DNA from: Diplocarpon mali
Lineage: Eukaryota; Ascomycota; Leotiomycetes; Helotiales; Drepanopezizaceae
NCBI GenBank assembly: GCA_024741835.1
Contig: JAENRP010000098.1
Coordinates: 62,001-126,000 of the forward strand
Direction: 5' to 3'
Length of the DNA stretch: 64,000 bases
Within the stretch, counting starts at the first letter, position 1. Every line of letters starts with the position of its first letter. The notes below the pieces were generated by a model. The model saw only the letters and a program-made list of their open reading frames with translations, did no database searches and was not told where the DNA came from. Made by a program: the position numbers and the translations under genes. Shown in pieces: positions 8,018-18,348 of the stretch.

Positions 8018-9173
8018 GCGGCTGACGCGTGATCTCCCCCCGTGCAGGAGCAGCAGCATCGTACTATCATGTCCAAGGGACGTCCGACTCCAGGTAGATG
8101 TCGGTGCTGCGGGGCTCGATGCGATGCAGGTCGAGCGTCGCTGTGATCACGATGTGCAGAAGCCTGCTTGACGAGTCCAGCCGCGAGCGGTGCGGTGCAG
8201 TGCCGTGCTCGCGGCGGGCAGTCCGACGAGGCGTGGAGGCGTGGAGGGGGGAGGGGGGGATATTCGATCGCGTATATCGGCACCGAACTGCTCCTCCACC
8301 AGGCCGGCGCTCGTGCGACCGGACAGCAACCAGCACCCGTTGGCTGGCCAGATGGCCGAGATATCATGCAACACATGCACAGTCCCACACGGCTCTCGCG
8401 GGGAATGTCCTCGCAAGCTGATGCGAACGGTCGAGGGGCATCGGCCAGCACACACCGCTCCAGTTGTCGAGGGGGAGAAGCACGGAAACTCCATGGCGAG
8501 ACGGCTTTTTTCGCGGGGAATCTGGAGCCGGGGGAATCGGACTTGGCTGAGAAACGAATTCCTCTCTCTGCTCGGGGTCGGGCTGGTGGCATGTTCCCAT
8601 GTACAGAGGGCATCCCAAGCACTCTCTCTCTCTCTCTCTACCAGACCAGCTTCCCGAGCTTGATCTCCTGGCGCCCGCTCGACCGTTGACACCCCACCCC
8701 GACGAGCTCGCACCTCTCCGGCCCCGAGCCCCAACTTTCAAGTTTGGAGCAGACTCGTACGACGCTCAGCACCAGGGCAAGGCCGGCTCGAAGAAGGGTA
8801 GAGCAGGCGAGGGGCGAGAGAGGCAAGGGAAACCATGTCCGATCCTGGCCGTGCAGACGCGCTCGCCCAAGTGCAAGCAGGGACATGGACGTGCCACACA
8901 ACAACAAGCCTCTCTGCACCGGCCCGCTCCTCAACACATAAACACACCAAGTGTAGGAGTATATATATCTCCCTGGTGTTGGGAGCACGGACCATGGAGT
9001 GGGAGGCATCGGCCACGTCACGTGGTCGGCCTGGCACGCCCCCCTCGTAGTCGAGTTCTCTCTCGCTTGTATTCTCATCAGGACAATCAGTCCATACAAC
9101 CAACCCTGTTCGCCTACACCGTGTGAACCCCAGAAAAACCTCTCGGCGAGAAGAGAACCCCGCGCCCACATCA

Positions 9174-9284
9174 GCTCTCTCCTCTCGTCTCTCCTCTTCT
9201 CTCTCCTCTCCTCTCTCCTCTCTCCTCTCTCCTCTCTCCTCTCTCCTCTCGCCTCTCTCCTCTCTCCTCTCGCCTCTCCCCCCA
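9174..9284 (+). repeat. CTCTCCT polypyrimidine microsatellite
   Basis: About 110 bases almost wholly of C and T in CTCTCCTCT-type units, with two CTCGCC interruptions near 9246 and 9268. Long pyrimidine tracts are common in filamentous fungal promoters and leaders, but no gene clearly begins downstream. Confidence 0.8.
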
Positions 9285-10547
9285 GCACGCGTTGGTGCTT
9301 CTATTGCCGCCGCAGCCTCTTCCCATCGTGGAATTTCACTTCTCTCCCCTCCACATGCGATCTTGGCTCGAAGATATACAGCATGGGCGGAAACGCTGTG
9401 GTGGTGTGAGGTATCCGGAGAAGCTCGGAGAAAACTCCGTGCCTTGAGTATCGAGCGTGCTGTATCTGGAACCTCGATTCCTGGAAATCAGAATACTTGA
9501 CTCGGGCACCGTAGCTAATCGCTGGCCTCGTGAGCGTTCGAGTCGGTATACCCTCGACGAGCTGCCTAGATTTCTGATCTCAGGATCAGTCCTGCGTACT
9601 AGTAGTGTAAACCGGCGGTAACAACAGCACACTGGCACATCATTCTCCAGGCTCGTCTATATCTGATGATCAAACCGCCCCTCAACTACCGACTCGGGAA
9701 AAGTGTGTTGACTCTAGATTACACGGGTGTGGATTCGACTTTGATACTCGTCACATCGTCCCTCCGTGATGGAACACCTGCCTCGGTATTCCCGTCGACG
9801 CCACGTGGAAATCCTATCCCACTCCAACTATTCCTCACTGACACCTTCTCGAAATCGTCCCTCTCGATAGCCAAAAGGGTCCCTTCGATCGCCCCCGCCG
9901 GAGAGCAAGACGACTGATCCCATGAGAGCATTCGAGAACGTACGCGCCTCCGACCGAGGGGCGATGGCTGCCGCCCGCGGCCTAGGCTACACGCGTCTCT
10001 ACGGAACCAGGGTCCACACGGTGCAGCAGACGAGGAGTGACTTCGAGTTTCCTATGCTAGCCGCTGCCGACACCACGATGCTCGACGCGCCCAGCTCGGT
10101 GTCGAGCTGATCTGATCTTGGCCCTCCCATCATTCTAGCTCGAGGCGTGACGGAGGTTCTGGGTCTCGGAACTGCCGAAATACAGAGAGAGCTGCGATGG
10201 GCTGGGAATCTTGGCCTCGCAAGCTTCTGAAAGAGGCGTGGAGAGCAGACGGGGAGGTGACGCGACAGAGATCTTGTTCGCGCAAGGCGCGGTCCAACTA
10301 TCGGCACGAATGCATGTCTGCAGCATGTTTTCAGCCTCGTCGACAGAAGTTCTTCTCGCCCTACGTTGGATATGTACAGATCAATTTCTGGCACTCCTCG
10401 AGTCCGACTAGTAGAGACGTGGAGACACCCAATGCGTACACCTCCAAGCTCGTGAATGAAATGGACGCCTCAATGAGCAGCGACAAACTGACGGGGCCGA
10501 AGAAGTCTATACAATTTCCGTTCCTCCCCCTCCTCTCCCATGTATAA

Positions 10548-11777
10548 TCACGATTCCTTCGCCCATTGATTTCCGTTCCACAGGTTCGCTGTAGTCCAGA
10601 GCCAGTAGTCCCGTCCCTTGATCAACCAGACGAAGAAACTCGGCAGCGCCCATCCCATCGCCGCTCCAACGCCTTTGCTCTTCCCAATCGGCACCATCTG
10701 CGTTTCGCGAGTATCTTCCTTGAAGACTCTGTCTTCTTTCCCTGCGCTGGCCTCGGCTCCAGAATCCAGCAGTAGGTCACGCTTGATATTCGCACAGAGC
10801 ACCGGAACGGCTTCGAGGATCAAGTGGACGGCACCTCGGGCGTAGGAAGCCACATCTCCAATGGCGTAGATACGTGGGCCGGCTTTGTCCACCCGTAACG
10901 TCGAGCTGGTCTCCACCCGGCCGTCAGCTGTGAGCAGTGCTTTGTTGATGAAATCAGTGTTAGGCTTGGAGCCGGTTGCTGGAATGTACAGATCGGCGTC
11001 TAACGTGCTGCCGTCTTCGAGTGTGAGGACTGCCTTACTGGTCACGTCGACGGTTCCTGCGCCGGCTGGTTCCACGGACTTCACCCGGGTGTTCTTGACG
11101 ACCGTGACCCCGACATTCGCGAGGAAGCTTTCGGCCTTCTCTCCAATCGCGGGTCTCAATAGAGGCAGAATTTTTGGGCCGGCGGTCACAACACTAATTT
11201 TGACCTTTGGATCAACCAATTTCGAAGAAAAGAAGCCAGGCGTTCCGTTGAGGTATTCACCCAGCTCTCCAGCTGTTTCGACACCGGCCGGGCCACCACC
11301 CGAGATGACGATATTTTTGGCGTTTGGTAGCGCCGTCCGAAACAAGGCCCAGTTGTCCCGCAAGATTTTATCGGTTTGATTCAAGCCCAGGAGAGGTGAG
11401 GGTGTAGAAGCGCCGGTGGCAATCACTAGCGCATAGAAACTTATCTTCTCTGTTCCATCGCCAGCAAGCTTGATCGAGACTGTTCTGTTGTCATGATCGA
11501 GCTCTGTCGCAGTGCCCTGGACAAAGCGGAAGCGTCCCGTTGGGTACTGGTCGAATTGAATTGCGACTTCGGCGAAAAGTTTCTTTTGATCGAACATGTC
11601 GTCCGATATGAGAGCACGAGGACATGCTGGTCTACAGATGGCTTGCGGTGAAGAGCTAATTAGGACGACCTCGTATTCATCGCTGGGAAGCTGAGGAATA
11701 GCATGTTTTAGGAGGTAGTGTGCGGTTGACAGTCCCCCATATGAACCACCAAGTATGACGATCTTTCTGCCCGCCAT
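10548..11777 (-). CDS. AIF/AMID-like FAD-dependent NAD(P)H oxidoreductase
   Basis: Single-exon, 409 residues from ATG 11777 (the frame is open to 11840, but the first GxGxxG strand starts directly after MAGRK). An FAD-binding Rossmann motif, KIVILGGSYGGLSTAHYL, lies at about residues 5-22. A second dinucleotide motif, NIVISGGGPAGVETAGEL, lies near the middle. ATG-type FAD motifs ALVIATGAST and a C-terminal YAIGDVASY complete the two-dinucleotide-binding fold of the NDH-2/AIFM2 (FSP1, AMID) family. It has no mitochondrial presequence and no clear membrane segment; the C-terminus is hydrophobic-aromatic (FFVWLIKGRDYWLWTT), which could attach to membrane. Expected reaction: NAD(P)H oxidation with quinone as electron acceptor. 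Substrate not readable from sequence. Confidence 0.8.
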   Translation of the reverse strand: MAGRKIVILGGSYGGLSTAHYLLKHAIPQLPSDEYEVVLISSSPQAICRPACPRALISDDMFDQKKLFAEVAIQFDQYPTGRFRFVQGTATELDHDNRTVSIKLAGDGTEKISFYALVIATGASTPSPLLGLNQTDKILRDNWALFRTALPNAKNIVISGGGPAGVETAGELGEYLNGTPGFFSSKLVDPKVKISVVTAGPKILPLLRPAIGEKAESFLANVGVTVVKNTRVKSVEPAGAGTVDVTSKAVLTLEDGSTLDADLYIPATGSKPNTDFINKALLTADGRVETSSTLRVDKAGPRIYAIGDVASYARGAVHLILEAVPVLCANIKRDLLLDSGAEASAGKEDRVFKEDTRETQMVPIGKSKGVGAAMGWALPSFFVWLIKGRDYWLWTTANLWNGNQWAKES

Positions 11778-12187
11778 GTCGAGGGACGATTTATCGGGAT
11801 CCAAACGCTGTTGACCACGATATTTGTCGTTGGGGAACAATGCTTTTTGTATCTATGCTAAGCTTTTTCGATTACCCTGCTTCTCGGGCTTGGCCGCTTA
11901 CGGAGCTCCGTGCCTCCGGCTCTGACAAATGGAGGGCAAGAATTGCGTTTGACTTTAGTTCGCGATTGTTCTTGATCTGCGGCCTTTCTAAAAGTTTAGC
12001 CGCGTCATGAGCCCCTCGAGACAGCGGCTATTCGCTAAATCCAAACATAGCTTCAGGTGGAGCTTGCATAGGGTCGTTAGCCAGATGTGGGTGATCGAAC
12101 CCGTCCCTGACGTACTGCTGCTAAACGACCGTCGATGCCCGTAATATACTGTAGAGGCTCGTCATAGTGACACCAGTTACGGAATAT
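11778..12187. other. intergenic region between AIF-like gene start and DnaJ gene end
   Basis: About 410 bp. No coding signal. It contains the AIF-like promoter and the DnaJ gene 3' region. Confidence 0.4.
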
Positions 12188-13461
12188 CTAGGTCGTGGCG
12201 TGAGTTTCCGCCTCTCCTGCTTTGAGCGCTGAAATATGGGGAACTGCATTTGACGCCGTCTGTGAAATGTCCAAGGCGGCGAGACCGTCGATGGGAGCCG
12301 CTATCTCGCTCTCGATAGCCTTACTGTGTTCGAGAGGCTTATCGAGATTCAATCGAGCGTTGTCTCGCCGTATCTCCCTTTGTATTTGTTGCACTGCTTT
12401 GATGTGTTTCTTGCTCTTCTCATGAGCCTTGTACTGATTCTCGCTCTTAAAAATCTTGCCACAGACAACACATTCGATTAGCTCCACGTCGGGTTCTTCT
12501 TCGGAATCGGATACGGTGTCCACTGTTGTCGGTTCTTGAGATCTGGCCCAGTCCTGGACAACGTGCTCATTGAGTTTAGCCTGGTTAGCAGCTCGAGCAC
12601 TTGCTGCCTGCGCTGCTGCTGCATCTCGCAAGATCTTCAGTCGGTCTGCCTCCGTCTGCGAATTGGGTATGTATCTTGGATCTCTCTTTCTGACAAACGC
12701 TACGAGTGCTCTGACAGCATCGTTAAATTCCCGGATCCCCTCATCTCTTAATCTCTGATTTTCCTTCTCTATGAGTCGCCGAGTCCGTCGATCTGGAGCA
12801 TCTGATGCTCTATACTGGTCTCTCCATGAAAACGTTTTCTTCGTCGTAAAGTTTATCCAGCTTCTGTAGAAAGGTTTTACCACATCCTCGTAGTCGTCAT
12901 GTACACTACCGAATTCAGGATATTCAAGGAATTCATAAGCTCCCCAGTCGCATGCCACCTCCTCCTCCTTAGCAAGCTGTGCAAAGAGGGTTTTGAGTAT
13001 TCCGTAGAAGCCATCTGGCGCATCGGTCATGGGAATGCTGCTGTTAAACTTCCCTATCATGCGTACGATATGCCCAGCACTAGTTATCTTGATATTCTGC
13101 TGGAATACATCCCCGTCTCCGGTTGGCCCATCGTTCCCTCGCAGAATGGAGTCACGATGGGCATCGTACCAAGCTCGTTCATGGGGGTCGGACAGGACAT
13201 CGTTGGCAGACTGGACTTCGGCGAATTTGGCTGTCGATCTTTCGATATCACCGAAGTTCCGATCGGGGTGAAGTTCGAGTGCCTTTTTTCTGTATGCCTT
13301 TTTGATTCTGCAATCAAATCAGTACTTGTCCGTGACCAAACACATGACGTTGCTCACTCTTCTTCTGTCGCATGGCGGTCGATACCAAGAACTTCATAAT
13401 AGCATCGCTTTTCAGAGCTACTCTCTTGAGCACCGGCGTTGGAAGATTGTTGTGCGCCCAT
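12188..13461 (-). CDS. JJJ1: JJJ1-type DnaJ co-chaperone with C2H2 zinc finger (DNAJC21 family)
   Basis: Two exons, 13461-13358 and 13307-12188, with an intron of 50 nt (GTGAGC...TTGCAG) that splits the J domain; 407 residues. The J domain begins [16 protein letters not shown] and continues after the intron with [17 protein letters not shown], including the HPD tripeptide that triggers Hsp70 ATPase. A middle region with [17 protein letters not shown] and [16 protein letters not shown] is typical of JJJ1/DNAJC21. A U1-like C2H2 zinc finger [27 protein letters not shown] segment precedes a charged tail. In yeast, Jjj1 works with Ssa Hsp70 and Rei1 to release the shuttling factor Arx1 from late cytosolic pre-60S ribosomes. 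Shares a 252-bp divergent promoter with the F-box gene. The protein is shorter than many homologues, which often have a second zinc finger. Confidence 0.85.
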
Positions 13462-13713
13462 TTTATTGCGGTTTGTTGGCGCGCTTCGAGAATTTGCTAC
13501 TGAGGTGTTTGTGGGATCGCAGCCTTGCGACGACTCATCGAAATGTTTATAGTTTAACAAGTGCATCAAGGACAGGTGGGGCACAGACTCGTGGTATCTG
13601 ACCAATCACTAGACTGGTTCACAGAGCTGGACGTGGATAGCGATAATGATAAGACCTCGGGATTCGGAGATCTTAAAATCCTTCTCCAATCTCAACAAAT
13701 ACCTCCTCAGACA
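13462..13713. promoter_or_regulatory. divergent promoter between JJJ1-like and F-box genes
   Basis: 252 bp separate the two start codons on opposite strands, so both promoters lie here. No specific binding site is claimed. Confidence 0.5.
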
Positions 13714-15510
13714 ATGGCACCCAAACGTCGTCGATCAGTGGCGAGCATTGATGATCCACTGCTAGCATACAAAAGAACTCGTGTGAATGAAACACACCCT
13801 CCAGCTCAAGGCTCTTGCGACCGCCTATCTAAATTGTCCGACGAGCTATTGATCCGGATCCTCCACCTTCTCCCCCTTCCAAACCTTCTTCGTGGGCACC
13901 TTGTCTCTCGCCGATTCTACCGACTCTCAACGGACTCTCAACTATGGAAGAATCTTTACTACGATCGTTTCGTCCTACCCCGGGCCTTGCGCATCCCTGG
14001 TATCAAGAATGGGTCATCAAAGGAAGAGGCATTAGTATTTAGCTCCAGGAGGAGTAAATGGTTAGGAGAAGAGGCCCTTGTGAATAGGGATGATGGCAAG
14101 AGAACGGATTGGAAGGGGAGGTTCCGGTTGCGGCATAACTGGAGCAGAGGAGTTTGTGAAGTGAGGGAAATCAGGCTGAAGGAAGAGAGGAGTGCTGGAA
14201 TGCTAGTCAGAATGGCTGACGGGGTGGTATTGACCGTTGATGCGGAAGATGGAGTGAGGGCTTGGGATCTGAAAGGGAAAGGGCTCATTGCGCAGGCTTC
14301 TCTTGAGATTGGCGACATACCGACATGTCTGGCTGTGGATGAGCTGAATAGCAATGCAATACTTGGAGTTGCAGTCGGGTTCGAAGACGGCGGATGGCAG
14401 ACTTGGAGGCTAAATTTAAAAGAGGCAGTCTTTGGAGAGGGTTACAGGCACCCGTCTTCGAATAATGGGAAGCTAAGTGCGGTTGCTTTTGCACATCCTT
14501 ATTTACTTACCATGACGCAAGGACAGTTGCTGTCTTTGTATTCGTTCAGTACGGTTGTTCCGGAACAAGAGATGCTGGATTCTCGACCTCCAGACCTCCG
14601 GAAAGCTTCTGAAGATACTCATGGCTCCGAGCCGCTGGTCCAGGACGACGTACTGCCTCAAGCGGGAGGGAAAGATCTGCTAGAACCTTCAATAATGGAC
14701 CAATTGAGCCAACCACGTCTATTGGCTTCTTTGAAATCCCATGCATCCTGGCCTCCGCTGTCGCTATCGATCCGGACAACGCCGAAAACTCTCATTGCAA
14801 GCATTGCGTACACTCTTAGGACATACACATCCGGGTACACAGTTGGTCTACAGGAACTACATCTTTCACTTACAACAGGGAGCGTGATATCCTCACGCCT
14901 CACATCTGCACTACCTCAAAGCTTCACGTCACTATTATCACCATCCTCGTTATCACTCCCACAACTCTATACAAGCCCAGACCGGAAAGGAGGGACGTGT
15001 GAGAACAGCCGCCCAACGACGCTGTCTTACTCTCATCCTTACATCCTCGCCACCCACCCCGACAATACCCTGACTCTTTATCTGTGCACATCTACGGCCT
15101 CGAATCTCAAAATAACACCAGGAACAAAGCTCTGGGGGCATACATCATCTGTCTCATCTGCTGAGATCACTCCCAGAGGCAAAGCCGTCAGTGTCTCTAC
15201 ACGTGGCAACGACTTGCGTGTATGGGAGCTTGAAGGTGGACTGGAGAGTTCTCCAAACGCATGCAATGCTAGTCTGAGGAAGAGAGCCAGATTTGGTGTC
15301 GACAAGAGTGTGAGGGTAAGGACGAGTAGTCACACGGATGAGACGACCATCAGAGACTGGGAGACTGTGAGGGACTTGGCCACAGAGGCTTATACAGAGG
15401 AGGTGGAAGCTAGCAAGCAATGGGTGGGCTTCGACGATGAAGTTGTCATTGTGCTGAAGGAGAGCGGGAGCCTTGGCCGGAAGGCTTTGGCGGTATATGA
15501 TTTCACATGA
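13714..15510 (+). CDS. F-box protein with WD40-like C-terminal region
   Basis: Single exon, 598 residues. The start is set at ATG 13714 (MAPKRRRSV); the frame is open upstream, but that part overlaps the promoter and is not conserved-looking. An F-box lies at about residues 40-90 (LSKLSDELLIRILHLLPLPNL, then WKNLYYDRF), which binds Skp1 in SCF ubiquitin ligases. The remainder has repeats suggestive of a degenerate beta-propeller: VVLTVDAEDGVRAWDLKG, KLWGHTSSVSSAEITPRG, and STRGNDLRVWELEGG. The expected role is substrate receptor of an SCF E3 ligase; the substrate is unknown. Ends with TGA 15508. Confidence 0.75.
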   Translation: MAPKRRRSVASIDDPLLAYKRTRVNETHPPAQGSCDRLSKLSDELLIRILHLLPLPNLLRGHLVSRRFYRLSTDSQLWKNLYYDRFVLPRALRIPGIKNGSSKEEALVFSSRRSKWLGEEALVNRDDGKRTDWKGRFRLRHNWSRGVCEVREIRLKEERSAGMLVRMADGVVLTVDAEDGVRAWDLKGKGLIAQASLEIGDIPTCLAVDELNSNAILGVAVGFEDGGWQTWRLNLKEAVFGEGYRHPSSNNGKLSAVAFAHPYLLTMTQGQLLSLYSFSTVVPEQEMLDSRPPDLRKASEDTHGSEPLVQDDVLPQAGGKDLLEPSIMDQLSQPRLLASLKSHASWPPLSLSIRTTPKTLIASIAYTLRTYTSGYTVGLQELHLSLTTGSVISSRLTSALPQSFTSLLSPSSLSLPQLYTSPDRKGGTCENSRPTTLSYSHPYILATHPDNTLTLYLCTSTASNLKITPGTKLWGHTSSVSSAEITPRGKAVSVSTRGNDLRVWELEGGLESSPNACNASLRKRARFGVDKSVRVRTSSHTDETTIRDWETVRDLATEAYTEEVEASKQWVGFDDEVVIVLKESGSLGRKALAVYDFT

Positions 15511-16075
15511 TATATGTACAATCTATGTGCAAATCATCGAGTGCATCCAGGCACAGAATTCCATCTTCGCTGGCCAAATACTGTACAATGAGCATCCGCA
15601 CAACTGCAAAACAGGTAATCCATGTAAGGCACAAGGTATCTATTACCACACGAGCGAAAATCGAGTCGCCCCCGTCAATGCCCTCAATTACCGTGTAATC
15701 TTATTGGTCTAGCTGATTCCATGATTCATGAAAGCAACGAGGCTCATTGGATCAGAGGCAACCGGTGTTTGCGAGCTGATGTTAGATTCAAACTCTGTAA
15801 TGGAGCTCCGTAGTCTATCGCAGCATTCTCTGAGGCCTCAAAGAAATCTTCTAAGGGTCTCGTGAAGAGAGACGAAGCGACGTTGTTTAGACCCCTGAGG
15901 AGTCTAATCCTTTAGCGGAGGAACACGTGCATGCGCCTCGGCATCTCATCACGAATCGCATGTCTCCACGATCCAAATCAATTTGACCATCAACGCGCCT
16001 CCGTCCGACCCTCCACAATCTTTTATATTTTCTCTTTTCATTTCTCTCTGGCCTAGCCGCCTCGTCGCCGCAACG
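15511..16075. other. intergenic region upstream of PEX16
   Basis: 565 bp between the F-box stop and PEX16 start. No coding signal. A pyrimidine-rich stretch (16028-16055) precedes the PEX16 ATG. Confidence 0.4.
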
Positions 16076-17188
16076 ATGGAAACCCTCAAGACCGCCGCGA
16101 AAACCCACCTCCCGCCCCTCCGAGCACCGCCCTCCCCGCGTCATCTCCTCGCCATGTACAGCACATTCATAACCAAGAACCAGTCCTCCGTCACGCAGAT
16201 CGAGTCCGCCCTGCGCTCACTAACATACATCATCCCCGGCCGCTTCCGCGACGCCGAGCTCGCCTCGGAATCGCTGCACTCCTCTGTTCAGCTGCTCTCC
16301 CTCTACCACGACACGCTGCTGACGCGCGCGCTGGCGAGACTCCCGGGCCACAGCAGCCCGCAGAGTCCGCACAACCGCTACACGAAGTACTGGATCAACA
16401 CGTCGCGGTTCTACAGAAGGGTGGCGACGGTGCTGGCGGTCGTGCAGTACACGCAACTGCTATGCGAGATGGCGGCCAAGCGCAAGGGCGAGAGGGTGCG
16501 CTGGCGGGTTGTGGTCCTGTTGGAGGTGATCAAGGCGGTATGCAGGCTGTGTCTGCTGCGGATCACGAACTCGAGACCGCTGGTCACGCCGCCGCTGCCG
16601 GTGCGGGAGCCTCTCCCTGAGCCGGAGGAGAGAGAAGAGGAGGCGTCCGAGGACGAGGGGGCTCGTGGGCCGAGGCAGAGGGAGGCCAGGCCAAAGGAGT
16701 ATCAGATGAAGAGGACGGGGCTGCGCCTCCCGGTGCTGCCGAACCCGGGAGACATACCGAGCTACCTGCTCTCGAAAGTCCTGACCGCCGACGACATCAA
16801 GGCGCCCAGCGCGCTCCTGAACCGGACCGTCGGGTCCGCGCAGCTGGCGGAGCTGCTGCACATCCTGCAGCCGGTGCTGTACGCGGTAGCCATGTCGCGG
16901 AGCAGGGACCAGCGCAACTGGCAGCCATGGCTGCTCGGCCTGAGCCTCGAGTACGCGGCGAGACAGCTGCGGAAGGACGGGCTGAGGACCACGGCGCTGG
17001 AGCGGGAGCAGTGGGGGAAGCGGGGGTGGGCGATGGGGTGGTGGGCTATGCGCGGGGCCTTCTACGAGAACGTCACCAAAGGCTTCCTGCACGGTGCCAG
17101 TGCGAGGCTACCGGGCCTGGTCAGCGGCGTACTGGACGATTACCTGTACCTGTGGGATGGATACTACTTTAGCACCAGCTCCGAGTAA
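16076..17188 (+). CDS. PEX16: peroxisomal membrane protein PEX16 (peroxin-16)
   Basis: Single exon, 370 residues. ATG 16076 is chosen over the upstream open frame because METLKTAAKTHLP begins the conserved part and follows a pyrimidine-rich leader. Family features seen: an early YSTFITKNQSSVTQIESALRSLTYIIPGRF segment, the RYTKYW and RVATVLAVVQYTQLLCEM segments (membrane-associated), a central acidic low-complexity insert (about 190-225), then LLHILQPVLYAVAMSR and a C-terminal FYENVTKGFLHG...DDYLYLWDGYYF region. PEX16 helps recruit PEX3 and insert peroxisomal membrane proteins and is kept in filamentous fungi but missing in baker's yeast. Convergent with the SS18-like gene, 1.16 kb away. Confidence 0.88.
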   Translation: METLKTAAKTHLPPLRAPPSPRHLLAMYSTFITKNQSSVTQIESALRSLTYIIPGRFRDAELASESLHSSVQLLSLYHDTLLTRALARLPGHSSPQSPHNRYTKYWINTSRFYRRVATVLAVVQYTQLLCEMAAKRKGERVRWRVVVLLEVIKAVCRLCLLRITNSRPLVTPPLPVREPLPEPEEREEEASEDEGARGPRQREARPKEYQMKRTGLRLPVLPNPGDIPSYLLSKVLTADDIKAPSALLNRTVGSAQLAELLHILQPVLYAVAMSRSRDQRNWQPWLLGLSLEYAARQLRKDGLRTTALEREQWGKRGWAMGWWAMRGAFYENVTKGFLHGASARLPGLVSGVLDDYLYLWDGYYFSTSSE

Positions 17189-18348
17189 CCGCATGGTCTA
17201 ATGCCAAAGACGCAGCCGTCGAGGCAGCTCGGGTGCCCGTGCTAGAGGTGCACGTTTGTGAGTCTCTCTGTCTTTTCCCTCTTGCTTGCACCATACGGGA
17301 ATGCCATCTCTCTCGTCGACCCCACAGCTCACAGCCCACAGCAGCGTACCTAGCTGGAGGTCTACACCACCCTACCCTACCCTACCCAACAAGCCGCACA
17401 CTACCGTACCGTCCAGCCTCCACCAACCGACCCCTCCCGTCTCGGCGTCCGCCGACCGTCGACGCAGGTTCCCCTCCCTCCCCTATCCTACCCACCCAGC
17501 ACGGGTCAGACTCCACCCATCCCCCCCTTCAAGAGATCAAGCCCGGATGTCCCGGGCTCGCGCATATACACGGTGCCGGGGGACCTGGGTTGTCGAGATG
17601 CACTTGGTCCCTGCGCTGCCACGTCGGGTTCCTGGGGGTGCTGGTGGCTTTCGTGTTGGTAGCTTTCGTATTGGTAGCTTTGTGTGGAGTCGGGCTTTCT
17701 CGAGGATCTCAGAGGCTGTGAGTGATTGCTCTGGTGTGGAGAGTTGCGTGCACACACACACACACACACATATATATACATGTATATGTGTACCTCTGAT
17801 AGAGGACATTGGCAAGGCGACCCGGCCCGGCTACTACCTACTAGTATCGTGCACGGACGTGAAATCAGGGTTTGTTCGGGCGTGCACCAAGTGAGATGAT
17901 CATGGGGTCGACCAAAATTTCGGCAGTGACACGGATGATGTGTGATGTCCAAGGTCGTATTCATATCTTCTATCTACCCCATCCTCCCGGCTCTTGCTTC
18001 GCGATGGCTTCTCCCATGGCCGCCGACAACCCTCGCCTCCTCTCATTCTTCCCGTCGGACTCGACATCCTACCGAAATACTCGTCTACCTGGCTCGGGGT
18101 AGGGCTGGCACGCAGCGAGCACCCCCGGGCGGCCTGTCATCTCTCTTGGTGAGGTTGGAAGGTGATGTTGTAAGCAAGATATTGACAGTCACCGCAACCG
18201 CCACCGCACATGGGGGTTAGAGAAGAGACTGGTTATGGTACGCCGGCCCTGCCAGACGACGCTCGGTCGCGGAACGTCGTGTTGTACTCATGCTCTGCCG
18301 CACCTTGATATGCGAGGCCTTCAGCGCAGCCGTGGCTAATTTGTGATT
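17189..18348. other. intergenic region between convergent PEX16 and SS18-like genes
   Basis: 1.16 kb with no supported gene. It contains a CA/TA dinucleotide microsatellite at about 17750-17788 and tracts of CCTACC-type repeats near 17365-17390. Confidence 0.5.

Larger units (their letters stand above)
6595..10547. other. GC-rich gene-poor region
   Basis: Nearly 4 kb with no frame showing family-like peptide. Long antisense frames here (for example 7534-8622 minus) are low-complexity products of GC-rich sequence. The region holds the EsdC-like promoter side, a GTGAGG-type hexamer array, CT-rich microsatellites and two AG/CT polypurine-polypyrimidine tracts, described separately. It may contain long 5' leader or non-coding transcripts, which cannot be told from sequence alone. 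Confidence 0.4.

Noticed and set aside
7534..8622. 362-codon minus-strand frame
   Set aside because: Composition is low complexity with HPHPHP-type runs from the hexamer array; overlapping frames of similar length exist on both strands.
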